DNA from: a virus
DNA: 30,333 nucleotides
Direction: 5' to 3' (one strand)
Virus record (IMG/VR): IMGVR_UViG_3300032092_001512
Coordinates: 1 to 30,333 of that record
Shown: positions 14,929-20,796 of the stretch, piece by piece
Position numbering within the stretch: the first letter of the stretch is position 1
How the letters are laid out: every line of letters starts with the position of its first letter
Notes under the pieces: model-generated
The model's input: the letters and a program-made list of their open reading frames with translations, nothing else
Database searches by the model: none
Told to the model about the DNA's origin: nothing
Made by a program: the position numbers and the translations under genes

Positions 14929-15659
14929 TCACTTAGGATTCTCCATGCTGTTGCCGCCACAATTGGAATTTGTCCATTTCCAAGGCATTCAGACTGGCCC
15001 ACCCATTCGGCCATCCCATCACCCAATAAATCCATGCCACGCTTGGAATCTTCCCATGATTGGCAGTCATCCAATAAGCTATTGAATTCCTGTGCATTCC
15101 AAACGTGCTTTTTAATACTGATTCCTTGCGAAACCTTAGAAATTTGAAATGATCTGTTTTTAGCGGGGTCGGATGCGACAATCCAAATTCTGTCCCTTGA
15201 ATGTGATGCGCCAAGTTCTTGACCTCCCAAAACTCCCCATTTCGCATCAAACCCCATTGAGGCCAAGTCTCCAAGAACTCGTCCAAGTCCCCTAGAAGTG
15301 AGCATTGGTGAGTTTTCCACAAAGACGTATCTTGGTCGTATTTCCCCAATGATGCGAGCCATTTCTTTCCACATTCCTGATCGTTCTCCATCAATTCCTG
15401 CGCCTTTTCCTGCGGAACTAATGTCTTGGCATGGAAATCCTCCAGATACAACGTCAACAATTCCTGCCCAAGGATTTCCGTCAAAGGTTTGTACGTCATC
15501 CCAAATTGGGAAAGGCGGGAGAATTCCGTCATTTTGTCGGGCGCACAATACGCTTGCTGGGTAGGCTTCCCATTCAACGGCGCAGACTGTTCGCCATCCA
15601 AGAAGTTTTCCCCCAAGTATTCCGCCACCAGCGCCTGCGAATAAAGCCAACTCATTCAA
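14925..15659 (-). CDS. dcm: C5-cytosine DNA methyltransferase (Dcm-like), compact
   Basis: The 244-residue enzyme carries the main m5C motifs: LALFAGAGGGILGGKLLGW (motif I, 4-22), SGGFPCQDIS (motif IV, 72-81; catalytic Cys77), VFVENSPML (motif VI, 112-120), HSRDRIWIV (motif VIII, 153-161) and GNGQIPIVAATAW (motif X, 227-239). The target-recognition region between VIII and X is only about 65 residues, short for the family. It methylates cytosine in phage (or host) DNA, most likely to escape restriction; no partner restriction gene is seen. The start is TTG, in a TTGA overlap; an ATG four bases downstream opens a different frame (see 14933-15655). Confidence 0.88.
   Translation of the reverse strand: MNELALFAGAGGGILGGKLLGWRTVCAVEWEAYPASVLCARQNDGILPPFPIWDDVQTFDGNPWAGIVDVVSGGFPCQDISSAGKGAGIDGERSGMWKEMARIIGEIRPRYVFVENSPMLTSRGLGRVLGDLASMGFDAKWGVLGGQELGASHSRDRIWIVASDPAKNRSFQISKVSQGISIKKHVWNAQEFNSLLDDCQSWEDSKRGMDLLGDGMAEWVGQSECLGNGQIPIVAATAWRILSE
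14933..15655 (-). CDS. Full-length overlapping reading frame inside dcm (WPTP/MGWP-type protein)
   Basis: This 240-codon frame lies on the same strand as dcm, shifted by one, and covers 98 percent of it. It opens with ATG at 15655, eight bases after a GAGGGGG ribosome site, a better start than the TTG of dcm. Its product does not look random: MSWLYSQALVAEYLGENFLD, KYDQDTSLWKT (105-115), ETWPQWGLMRNGEFWE (129-144), HPTP (161-164) and VMGWPNGWASLNALEMDKFQ (212-231) match, from memory, a set of methylase-associated proteins with WPTP and MGWP motifs. It may be a real protein, part of a frameshift fusion, or an echo of dcm constraint. Function unknown. Confidence 0.5.
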   Translation of the reverse strand: MSWLYSQALVAEYLGENFLDGEQSAPLNGKPTQQAYCAPDKMTEFSRLSQFGMTYKPLTEILGQELLTLYLEDFHAKTLVPQEKAQELMENDQECGKKWLASLGKYDQDTSLWKTHQCSLLGDLDEFLETWPQWGLMRNGEFWEVKNLAHHIQGTEFGLSHPTPLKTDHFKFLRFRKESVLKSTFGMHRNSIAYWMTANHGKIPSVAWIYWVMGWPNGWASLNALEMDKFQLWRQQHGES

Positions 15660-15889
15660 AATGCCCCCTCATCATCTTGCCAATGTTTAACAGGTGAAGA
15701 ATTTTTAAAAACTTCTTTTAAGTCGGGCATTTTGTAATCTTCTTTTTGCCATGCGTGTTTTGAACATTTTGGCTTGTTGCCATCCATATGAACAGACCAC
15801 CGGCTTTGGCATCCATGCACACTGCACATCAAACGTTGCACAGCATCAAAACTATCTTCTTTTTTAACATCAGGTTTAGCAAAACTCAT
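15656..15889 (-). CDS. Small zinc-binding phage protein
   Basis: The 77-residue product has MCSVHGCQSRWSVHMDG, followed by NKPKCSKHAW: two Cys/His pairs (CSVHGC and CSKH) that can hold one zinc. The same small-finger layout is common in phages immediately beside DUF1376 replication genes, where its job is unknown. It overlaps the DUF1376 gene by ATGA, and its last codons contain the GAGGGGG site used by dcm and the frame within it. Confidence 0.75.
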   Translation of the reverse strand: MSFAKPDVKKEDSFDAVQRLMCSVHGCQSRWSVHMDGNKPKCSKHAWQKEDYKMPDLKEVFKNSSPVKHWQDDEGAF

Positions 15890-16626
15890 TTTTGGTACTT
15901 TCCATCAATTATCTTGGCGAAATTGGTTGCGTTCACTATCCACACAAGATCAGGTCGCCATGTCCTATCCTTAGTTTCAAACCCTTGTGCCAACTTGGTA
16001 TCGTTGGCAATGTAGCCAAAAAAGGAATCCCACCAAGCTAACCCCTCCGCTTGCGAGGAATACCCCTTTGGGCTAAATATTGATGGCTTGGCGGCTTGTA
16101 ACCACCTTTGCCGTAGGTTGGTTTGCCGTACCCCATCCCATACCCTTGGCTGGGCTAATTGGGGTAAATGCTTTTTGTAAAGATTAAGAATGTCCTGATG
16201 TGGGCAAGTCGGCAATCCTGCCGACAAAGAATCTTTAGATTCTTTAATATGGTTATTGGTTATTGGTTCTTGGTTATTGGTTAGCTGAACGTCCGTTGAA
16301 CCGCCGTTAGACCTACGTTCAGCAGATGCCTTACCCGCCCTAGACGCTTGTTCAATTTTTGCCTTGTAATGTTGAATTTCTACAAGCACTCGATCACAAA
16401 CCCAACCCTCACCATATCGGCTAAAAAACTCGTTTAACACGTCCTTGATGATGGCTGCATGGTCACGCAAACGAATTATTCTTGCAATTTCGTTGGCATC
16501 TAAAGGTAAGGGTTTTTCGTGTAGATAACACCAATCAAGCATTCGGCGGTAAGCCAAATCTTCAAGGGGGTCTAAATGATTTGTGTGACTTTGATAGTCA
16601 CCAATATTAAACTGGTAGTAGTGCAT
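15886..16626 (-). CDS. DUF1376 replication protein (replisome organiser-like)
   Basis: The N-terminus MHYYQFNIGDYQSHTNHLDP continues LEDLAYRRMLDWCYLHEKPL and defines DUF1376, a winged-helix-like domain found in phage replication initiator/organiser proteins. A low-complexity linker (about 110-135, with TNNQEPITNNH) separates it from a C-terminal domain (LRQRWLQAAKPS...GLAWWDSFFGYIAN) usual in phage helicase-loader-like proteins. The linker DNA holds the repeat cluster listed at 16208-16282. It is the second gene of the leftward early operon. No helicase gene is seen, so it probably recruits the host's. Confidence 0.82.
   Translation of the reverse strand: MHYYQFNIGDYQSHTNHLDPLEDLAYRRMLDWCYLHEKPLPLDANEIARIIRLRDHAAIIKDVLNEFFSRYGEGWVCDRVLVEIQHYKAKIEQASRAGKASAERRSNGGSTDVQLTNNQEPITNNHIKESKDSLSAGLPTCPHQDILNLYKKHLPQLAQPRVWDGVRQTNLRQRWLQAAKPSIFSPKGYSSQAEGLAWWDSFFGYIANDTKLAQGFETKDRTWRPDLVWIVNATNFAKIIDGKYQK
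16208..16282. repeat. Two perfect palindromes plus five tandem heptamers: candidate replication origin
   Basis: Two inverted repeats stand head to tail: GTCGGCA-atcc-TGCCGAC (16208-16225) and AAAGAATC-ttta-GATTCTTT (16226-16245). They are followed at 16248-16282 by five tandem seven-base units, read on the minus strand as AACCAAT, AACCAAG, AACCAAT, AACCAAT and AACCATA. All lie within the linker of the DUF1376 gene. Iterons within the initiator gene next to AT-rich DNA are the arrangement of the lambda O gene origin. Origin function is inferred, not shown. Confidence 0.6.
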
Positions 16627-16728
16627 AAAACCTTACGTTGTCGGCCGCCGTTACAAGAAGACTATGGCAGGGCGGTAACGAATCGCCTTTTCCCCCGCTA
16701 AGGGTAGCCAAGTCCACATTCTAAACTA

Positions 16729-16881
16729 TTAAACAAACCACTCAGGGCGCAAATCTCTGAGCTGGCGCATTCTCAATTCAGGCACGATTTTCCACAAACA
16801 CACCGCTGCCCTAGAAATATTTAATAGCCTAGCAAGCTCACTTTGTGAGCCTGCCAACTGAATTAATTCTTGTTTTGTCAT
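16729..16881 (-). CDS. Small Cro-like helix-turn-helix regulator, 50 aa
   Basis: Read from the minus strand: MTKQELIQLAGSQSELARLL, continuing NISRAAVCLWK and ending RPEWFV. SQSELARLLNISRAAVCLWK (13-31) is a clear helix-turn-helix of the Cro/YdaS kind (Q..LA..L.IS..AV..W). It heads the leftward early operon opposite the rightward promoter, the normal place for a Cro/repressor. There is no ribosome site; TACAAT lies six bases before the ATG, which would give a leaderless transcript as for lambda cI from PRM, but no good -35 is visible. About 100 bases between its stop and the DUF1376 gene hold only a 22-codon frame without a ribosome site. Confidence 0.8.
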   Translation of the reverse strand: MTKQELIQLAGSQSELARLLNISRAAVCLWKIVPELRMRQLRDLRPEWFV

Positions 16882-16896
16882 GCGTAGATTGTAAAG

Positions 16897-16923
16897 CCTA
16901 ATTAACAAATAAGCGACATTAGG
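16897..16923. promoter_or_regulatory. Inverted repeat, possible operator between the divergent operons
   Basis: CCTAAT (16897-16902) and ATTAGG (16918-16923) are exact inverted copies with centres 21 bases apart, two helical turns, just upstream of the HTH gene and about 20 bases from the -35 of the rightward promoter. It is a reasonable site for the Cro-like protein, but six-base arms also occur by chance. Confidence 0.35.
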
Positions 16924-16944
16924 GAAAACACCTACAAATAATAC

Positions 16945-16973
16945 TTGACTGTGTGTTTAGTTGGCTTAACAAT
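16945..16973 (+). promoter_or_regulatory. Rightward early promoter (sigma-70 type)
   Basis: TTGACT (16945-16950) and TAACAAT (16967-16973) form -35 and -10 elements with a 16-17 base spacer. Transcription would start near 16980, about 40 bases ahead of the first plus-strand ATG (17020), which has GGAG five bases upstream. It would drive the membrane-protein and recombination genes up to 20295. Confidence 0.65.
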
Positions 16974-17019
16974 ACATCCATGCCCCAGCAATTTCGCATA
17001 GGGTCTTTTAGGAGTAATT

Positions 17020-17136
17020 ATGTTTGAGATAGAAACTTACAAAAAACCCATAAATTGGGCGCAAGTGTGCCTATGGATTGTCTCCATTACAGCTATTGTA
17101 GTGGTTGCTCTTGACGTTTTAGTATGGAGAGCATGA
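17020..17136 (+). CDS. 38-residue single-span membrane protein
   Basis: The first gene after the rightward promoter. MFEIETYKKPINWAQ precedes one hydrophobic helix, VCLWIVSITAIVVVALDVLV (16-35), and the protein ends WRA. GGAG lies five bases before the ATG and the stop overlaps the next start (ATGA), both signs of a genuine gene despite its size. Immediate-early phage membrane peptides often change the host envelope or block a second infection; that role is only a guess here. Confidence 0.7.
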   Translation: MFEIETYKKPINWAQVCLWIVSITAIVVVALDVLVWRA

Positions 17137-17408
17137 TGTTAAATGACGGCGATGAGGGTGAATTTATCACCTACATAATTTGGGATGAGGTCACCGTGCA
17201 ATGGTCTTGGGTTGAGCCTGAAGACTATGAAATGGACGGCTACTTTGACATTTTTGTTTTTAAAGATGGCTTAGACATTACTTACGATATTCCTAAACTT
17301 CACTTTAAATGGATTGAAAAAGAAGTTAAAGAATACGCAGGTTACGAACCACCAAGCCACCAGCGTGTCGCATCTGTCATTAACGGCTACTTTAACAAAA
17401 CTTTTTAA
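17133..17408 (+). CDS. Acidic protein of unknown function, 91 aa
   Basis: The soluble protein is rich in Asp, Glu, Trp and Tyr (for example WDEVTVQWSWVEPEDYEMDG, followed by YFDIFVFKDG) and ends VASVINGYFNKTF. There are ATGs at 17124, 17133 and 17136; 17133 overlaps the preceding stop, while 17136 has the better spacing to GGAG. No family recognised. Second gene of the rightward early operon. Confidence 0.72.
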   Translation: MMLNDGDEGEFITYIIWDEVTVQWSWVEPEDYEMDGYFDIFVFKDGLDITYDIPKLHFKWIEKEVKEYAGYEPPSHQRVASVINGYFNKTF

Positions 17409-17416
17409 GGATAACC

Positions 17417-17656
17417 ATGAAATACGCACTTTTACTCTTAGTGCTGGTCGGTTGCGCCAGCGAGCCAAAAATGGTCGAACAACAGCTCATCATGGATAAA
17501 CAAATCCAATCAATGGGCAGAAGTGAAATCATTGATGCCGTCAAACAATGCGAAACGTCAGGTTTGCGAGCCATTACCGTGTTTGGCAAACGCAAGATCA
17601 ACGGTTACACAGCAGAAACCATCGTGGATGTGACCTGCGCCCCAAAATATTATTAA
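17417..17656 (+). CDS. Small early lipoprotein
   Basis: MKYALLLLVLVGCASEP is a textbook lipoprotein signal: one lysine, a hydrophobic run and lipobox LVGC with cleavage before Cys13. Ala and Ser at the next two positions fail the Asp+2 retention rule, so export to the outer membrane is likely. The 67-residue mature part has two further cysteines (KQCETSG and VTCAPKYY) that could form a disulfide. AAGGA precedes the ATG. An early phage lipoprotein next to a membrane peptide fits superinfection exclusion by receptor masking (as with Llp or Cor), an inference to be tested. Confidence 0.82.
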   Translation: MKYALLLLVLVGCASEPKMVEQQLIMDKQIQSMGRSEIIDAVKQCETSGLRAITVFGKRKINGYTAETIVDVTCAPKYY

Positions 17657-17666
17657 AGGAAAAATC

Positions 17667-18254
17667 ATGGAAACTTTTACACCCATTCAAAAAAACATTG
17701 CTGCGGCATTTGTTAAGGCACAGCGCCAGTTCGGGCCAGCTCTAAAAACCTCTACAAACCCGCATTTTCGATCTAAGTACGCTGACCTATCTAATTGCAT
17801 TGAGGCCGTCATTGACGCTTTAAACAGCAATGGCATCGGTCTTATGCAACGCACCTATGAATGCAAAGATGGTGTAATGGTTGAGACAATTTTTGTCCAT
17901 GAATCGGGCGAGGTAATGGAATGCGGTCTTTTGCACGTTCCTGCCAGTAAACAAGACCCACAAGGTTACGGCTCGGCTTTGACGTATGCCAGGCGTTACA
18001 GCCTTTTGGCAGCCACAGGTTTAGCGCCCGAGGATGACGACGGCAACAGCGCCAGCCGCCGCACCGAGATCAAGTCCACGGTTAATGAAAGCCAAATAGC
18101 TGACCTATTGGCGGCAATGGATGAAGTGACCACCATCAAAGAGCTACAGCAAGCCTACAAAGACGCTTACAAAGCGACAAATGGCGAGCAGGCATGGCAA
18201 GCCAAGGTCATTGCTAAAAAGGACGCTAAAAAAACCATGTTGGAGAGCAAATAA
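17667..18254 (+). CDS. erf: ERF-family single-strand annealing protein
   Basis: The 195-residue protein has the ERF core: NPHFRSKYADLSNCIEAVID (51-70), GLMQRTYECKDGVMVETIFV and the signature DPQGYGSALTYARRYSLLAA with downstream TGLAPEDDDGN (about 96-127). Erf proteins anneal complementary single strands in phage recombination and genome circularisation. The C-terminal 60 residues are helical and basic, as usual. The next gene is its likely exonuclease partner, sharing a TAATG junction. AAAGGA lies before the ATG. Confidence 0.92.
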   Translation: METFTPIQKNIAAAFVKAQRQFGPALKTSTNPHFRSKYADLSNCIEAVIDALNSNGIGLMQRTYECKDGVMVETIFVHESGEVMECGLLHVPASKQDPQGYGSALTYARRYSLLAATGLAPEDDDGNSASRRTEIKSTVNESQIADLLAAMDEVTTIKELQQAYKDAYKATNGEQAWQAKVIAKKDAKKTMLESK

Positions 18255-18859
18255 TGGAACAACGCACAGAGGAATGGTTTGCCGCAAGGTGCGGCAAGGT
18301 CACCGCAAGCCGTGTGGCAGACATCATTGCCAAGACCAAGACAGGTGCAAGCGCCAGCCGGGAGAACTATCTAGCCCAATTGGTCTGCGAAAGGTTAACA
18401 GGCAAACCTGCCGAGTCTTACAGCAACGCCGCTATGCAATGGGGTACAGACACCGAGCCATTTGCCCGAGCTGCTTATGAGGCGCGAATGGACTTGTTAG
18501 TCACCGAGGTGGGGTTTATCGACCACCCTTGGATCACCATGTCGGGTGCGTCACCTGATGGCTTGGCAAATGAAGGTATGGTCGAGATAAAAGCGCCCAA
18601 TACTAGTACACATCTCCAAACTCTGTTAGACCGCAAAGTTCCTGAGAAGTACATCACGCAAATGATGTGGCAAATGGCCTGTGCCAACCGCCCTTGGTGC
18701 GACTTTGTAAGTTTTGACCCTCGGTTGCCCGAGAAACATCAGCTATTCATCAAGCGTATTAACTATGACCCCGAAATGGTTAATTTGCTTGAGAATTCAG
18801 TCATCCAGTTTTTGGGTGATGTAGACCTAAAAATCCAACAACTAGAAAGCCTACCATGA
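18254..18859 (+). CDS. YqaJ-type (lambda Exo-like) recombination exonuclease
   Basis: The 201-residue nuclease has the YqaJ pattern: EEWFAARCGKVTASRVADII (6-25), WGTDTEPFARAAYE (63-76, catalytic Glu68), SGASPDGL (97-104, Asp102) and MVEIKAP (109-115, ExK Glu111/Lys113), then a Gln/Met-rich QMMWQMA helix. It resects double-stranded ends to leave 3' single strands for the ERF protein. Placed directly between the annealing protein and a mini-SSB, it completes a recombination operon. Confidence 0.92.
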   Translation: MEQRTEEWFAARCGKVTASRVADIIAKTKTGASASRENYLAQLVCERLTGKPAESYSNAAMQWGTDTEPFARAAYEARMDLLVTEVGFIDHPWITMSGASPDGLANEGMVEIKAPNTSTHLQTLLDRKVPEKYITQMMWQMACANRPWCDFVSFDPRLPEKHQLFIKRINYDPEMVNLLENSVIQFLGDVDLKIQQLESLP

Positions 18860-19086
18860 AGAAATACAAAAACATTGTTGTCATTACTGGCACATACAAA
18901 GACAAAACAGGTCAAGAAAAAAAACGCTACCAAACCATTGGGTCTGTGTTTTTAGACGACAACGACAACCTAAAGATTAAGATAGATTCAATACCAATTG
19001 TGGATGGAAGCTGGAGCGGATGGGCTAATTGCTATGACTTGGAGGAAAAGACAAATACAGGGGCTAGAGATGACATACCTTTTTAG
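18856..19086 (+). CDS. Mini single-strand DNA-binding protein with SSB-type DDIPF tail
   Basis: The 76-residue protein has a short beta-rich body (YKNIVVITGTYKDKTGQEKK, followed by RYQTIGSVFLDDNDNLKIKI) with several aromatic and basic residues, and ends in GARDDIPF. DDIPF is the C-terminal tip of bacterial SSB that docks repair and replication proteins such as exonucleases and RecO. The body is shorter than a normal SSB OB fold (about 110 residues). It overlaps the exonuclease gene by ATGA, fitting a role in the Erf/YqaJ pathway. SSB function is inferred from tail, size and context. Confidence 0.65.
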   Translation: MKKYKNIVVITGTYKDKTGQEKKRYQTIGSVFLDDNDNLKIKIDSIPIVDGSWSGWANCYDLEEKTNTGARDDIPF

Positions 19087-19372
19087 AGCTAGGGGTCTTG
19101 ACCCCTCAACCAGCCACGCCGCCGCAGATCAATCCATAGACCTTGCCAAGCAGCACTTTGAAAAGATTGTTGAGTGCCTGCGCCGCTTTGGGCCAATGGG
19201 CAAAGATGGCATTGCCGAGCTGGTGGGGCTTGATGGTAATCAAGTCGCTAGGCGCATGAAAGAGCTTGAGAAAGATGGGCGGGTAGAGCTTACAGGGCGT
19301 ACCACCAAGTCCAACTCAGGCAGGTCAGAAAGAGAATGGCAGTTTGTGCCGGTACAGCAGGAGTTAATTTGA
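19070..19372 (+). CDS. Winged-helix DNA-binding protein
   Basis: The 100-residue product starts MTYLFRARGLDPSTSHAAAD, including the DPSTSHxAA phrase frequent in small phage regulators. It continues with FEKIVECLRRFGPMGKDGIA, then ELVGLDGNQVARRMKELEKD and a wing GRVELTGRTTKSNSGRSERE. This is a MarR/DprA-C-like winged helix. The ATG at 19070 is preferred because the family phrase starts just after it; in-frame TTG at 18998 lies wholly within the previous gene. It overlaps the SSB-like gene by 17 bases. It may regulate early genes or take part in replication. Confidence 0.77.
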   Translation: MTYLFRARGLDPSTSHAAADQSIDLAKQHFEKIVECLRRFGPMGKDGIAELVGLDGNQVARRMKELEKDGRVELTGRTTKSNSGRSEREWQFVPVQQELI

Positions 19373-20001
19373 GCTATCTTGTTTCATCATTACCACCCAT
19401 GAAATGCTTTGTAAAGGCTGAGTTTCTCTACAACCACACCAAAAGGCATGGCGAGCTTGTGCCTTGCGTGTGGGTCAGCCTTAAAGCCCTTAGAGGCCAA
19501 GTGTTTAGGATTGAGTCGTTGCTGACCGAATACGGCGCTTTGTATGACAAGCTACCCATCCATGCCTATGTGTGGAAAGAGGGCGCTAGTGACTTGCCTG
19601 TGGACATTCTGCAATTGTGGGACTGCATGGGCTATCGGTTTACCATCATTGAGAAAATTGGCTTGCGTAACTTGGGCGTTAAGTTTCTTGGCAAGGATAA
19701 GCAATGGCACTTTGGTACATACCTGTTTACCGTGGATTTCTGTGCTGATGGCATGGATTTGGATACTGGTTTCACAGAGACCGCCGAGGAGCATAAGAGC
19801 TTTAACTTCATTAAACTTGAGTCAGGTCAGTTTGCTTGCCAGCCCAATAATCGATGTTTGTGGTATGACCAAAGCCTTGTGCCTAGCGAGACCAAGTTTC
19901 CCGATTTCCAAGCCGCGCAACATTTGTGGTCGGTGGATGGCACACGCAAGTGGTCAGCTGGTGACGATTGGTTTTACACAATAGAGGAAAAAAGTGACTG
20001 A
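19369..20001 (+). CDS. Conserved phage protein of unknown function, 210 aa
   Basis: The protein contains PPMKCFVKAEFLYNH, HGELVPCVWVSLKALRGQVF, EYGALYDKLPI, LQLWDCMGYRFTIIEK, KDKQWHFGTYLFTVD and QPNNRCLWYDQSLVP, a set of Trp/Tyr-rich blocks I associate with a widespread but uncharacterised phage family. TTG at 19369 is selected: AGGAG lies five bases upstream and it overlaps the prior stop as TTGA, whereas ATG at 19336 is inside the winged-helix gene without a ribosome site. No catalytic motif is evident. Confidence 0.8.
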   Translation: MSYLVSSLPPMKCFVKAEFLYNHTKRHGELVPCVWVSLKALRGQVFRIESLLTEYGALYDKLPIHAYVWKEGASDLPVDILQLWDCMGYRFTIIEKIGLRNLGVKFLGKDKQWHFGTYLFTVDFCADGMDLDTGFTETAEEHKSFNFIKLESGQFACQPNNRCLWYDQSLVPSETKFPDFQAAQHLWSVDGTRKWSAGDDWFYTIEEKSD

Positions 20002-20191
20002 GCGATTGTTAATGGCTGCGCTTTGTTTTTGGCTTGCTAGTTCTGCCTTGCCCAAGCCGCCATTAACGCCGTCACAGCTTCAGGTAAAGGCAAAAGAGAA
20101 ATCCATCAGCGAGATGTGCGACAGAAAACCTAAAAGCAAAGAAGCAAAAGATTTGTGTAGGAGATGGAAAAAACAACAGGAGTTTTTATGA
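19994..20191 (+). CDS. Small exported protein, 65 aa
   Basis: MTERLLMAALCFWLASSALP reads as a Sec signal peptide with cleavage near ALP; the remaining 40-odd residues are strongly basic with two cysteines (EMCDRKPKSKEAKDLCRRWK) that may form a disulfide in the periplasm. GTG start, eight-base overlap with the previous gene and GAGG upstream. No family recognised. It belongs to the set of envelope-directed small proteins flanking this operon. Confidence 0.68.
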   Translation: MTERLLMAALCFWLASSALPKPPLTPSQLQVKAKEKSISEMCDRKPKSKEAKDLCRRWKKQQEFL

Positions 20192-20295
20192 TTGCAACAA
20201 TCTTCGCTTTAGCCATAGGCGCAGTTATTGGGATCGGTACGATAGTGCTGATTGCATACGTTCTAGCGTTTCTTCAAGACGTTGATAAAAACTAG
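20188..20295 (+). CDS. 35-residue single-span membrane protein
   Basis: MIATIFALAIGAVIGIGTIV continues LIAYVLAFLQDVDKN: one long hydrophobic helix (3-28) with a GxxxG-like motif and a short acidic-basic tail. The ATG overlaps the previous stop (ATGA) and AGGAG lies upstream. It is the last plus-strand gene of the operon, and its TAG overlaps the endolysin stop by four bases in tail-to-tail orientation, leaving no room for a separate terminator. Confidence 0.68.
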   Translation: MIATIFALAIGAVIGIGTIVLIAYVLAFLQDVDKN

Positions 20296-20720
20296 GCGTA
20301 TGCCCTTGTGCCTTGTTTGTCAATGATCAATGCCATTTTGCGTGGCTTGACATTGGCAGAATTGGAGATTGAAACGTGCGTCCAGCGGTCAAATTCGCGG
20401 ATAACTTGATCATAGGGTAAGTCAGATTTAATGATGGCGCTCACCACCTCATTGGGGGTCATGCCTGGCACTCTAATATCAGCCGCGCAAGCACGTCTAT
20501 GTTGTGATTTGTCACTCGAACCCACCGCATCATTTACAGCTTTTGACCTAAATGCGCTATTAATCATGATCGGCTTGCCGCCCAAGACTTTCTTTAATTG
20601 CTCAAGAAACTCAGCTAAACGGCGCAAATTGGCTAATTCTTCATTATTTGGCGTATTGTCAAGCGTACGGTGGTCAGTATGCGTAAGTTCTTCAAGGGTA
20701 AAATTAGGCGTTAAGTTCAT
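20292..20720 (-). CDS. Endolysin, peptidase M15 type
   Basis: The 142-residue protein has the M15_3/VanY-like fold: FTLEELTHTDHRTLDNTPNN, then NSAFRSKAVNDAVGSSDKSQ and the zinc motif SQHRRACAAD (72-81; His74 and Asp81), with WTHVSIS (113-119; His115) as third ligand. Such enzymes cleave peptidoglycan stem peptides (D-Ala or L-Ala-D-Glu bonds). There is no signal peptide, so it needs a holin. The ATG at 20720 has AGGA five bases upstream; an in-frame GTG at 20744 is less likely. It stands apart from the spanin genes, separated by four genes, one of which points the other way. Confidence 0.87.
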   Translation of the reverse strand: MNLTPNFTLEELTHTDHRTLDNTPNNEELANLRRLAEFLEQLKKVLGGKPIMINSAFRSKAVNDAVGSSDKSQHRRACAADIRVPGMTPNEVVSAIIKSDLPYDQVIREFDRWTHVSISNSANVKPRKMALIIDKQGTRAYA

Positions 20721-20737
20721 ATTTTTCCTGTAGAAAA

Positions 20738-20766
20738 TTGTCACAATTTACTTGTAGCATTTTACT
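20738..20766 (+). promoter_or_regulatory. Promoter of the acidic moron gene
   Basis: TTGTCA (20738-20743) and TTTACT (20761-20766) are separated by exactly 17 bases, with the AAGGGA ribosome site and ATG at 20797 following. The sequence TTTACTTG occurs twice (around 20748 and 20761). The -10 is weak (four of six), so the call is moderate. Confidence 0.5.
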
Positions 20767-20796
20767 TGGCAATCACGCCATAACAAGGGAAACATC

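Noticed and set aside
14669-14932. 87-codon second frame over the 92-residue gene next to dcm.
   Set aside because: Shorter product without recognisable pattern; the 92-residue frame has the ATGA junction and a conserved-looking core.
16248-16282. Tandem heptamers considered as a CRISPR array.
   Set aside because: Units are seven bases with no spacers; they fit iterons or coding low complexity, not CRISPR.
16651-16719. 22-codon minus-strand frame between the HTH and DUF1376 genes.
   Set aside because: No ribosome site, no recognisable features, too short to support from sequence alone.
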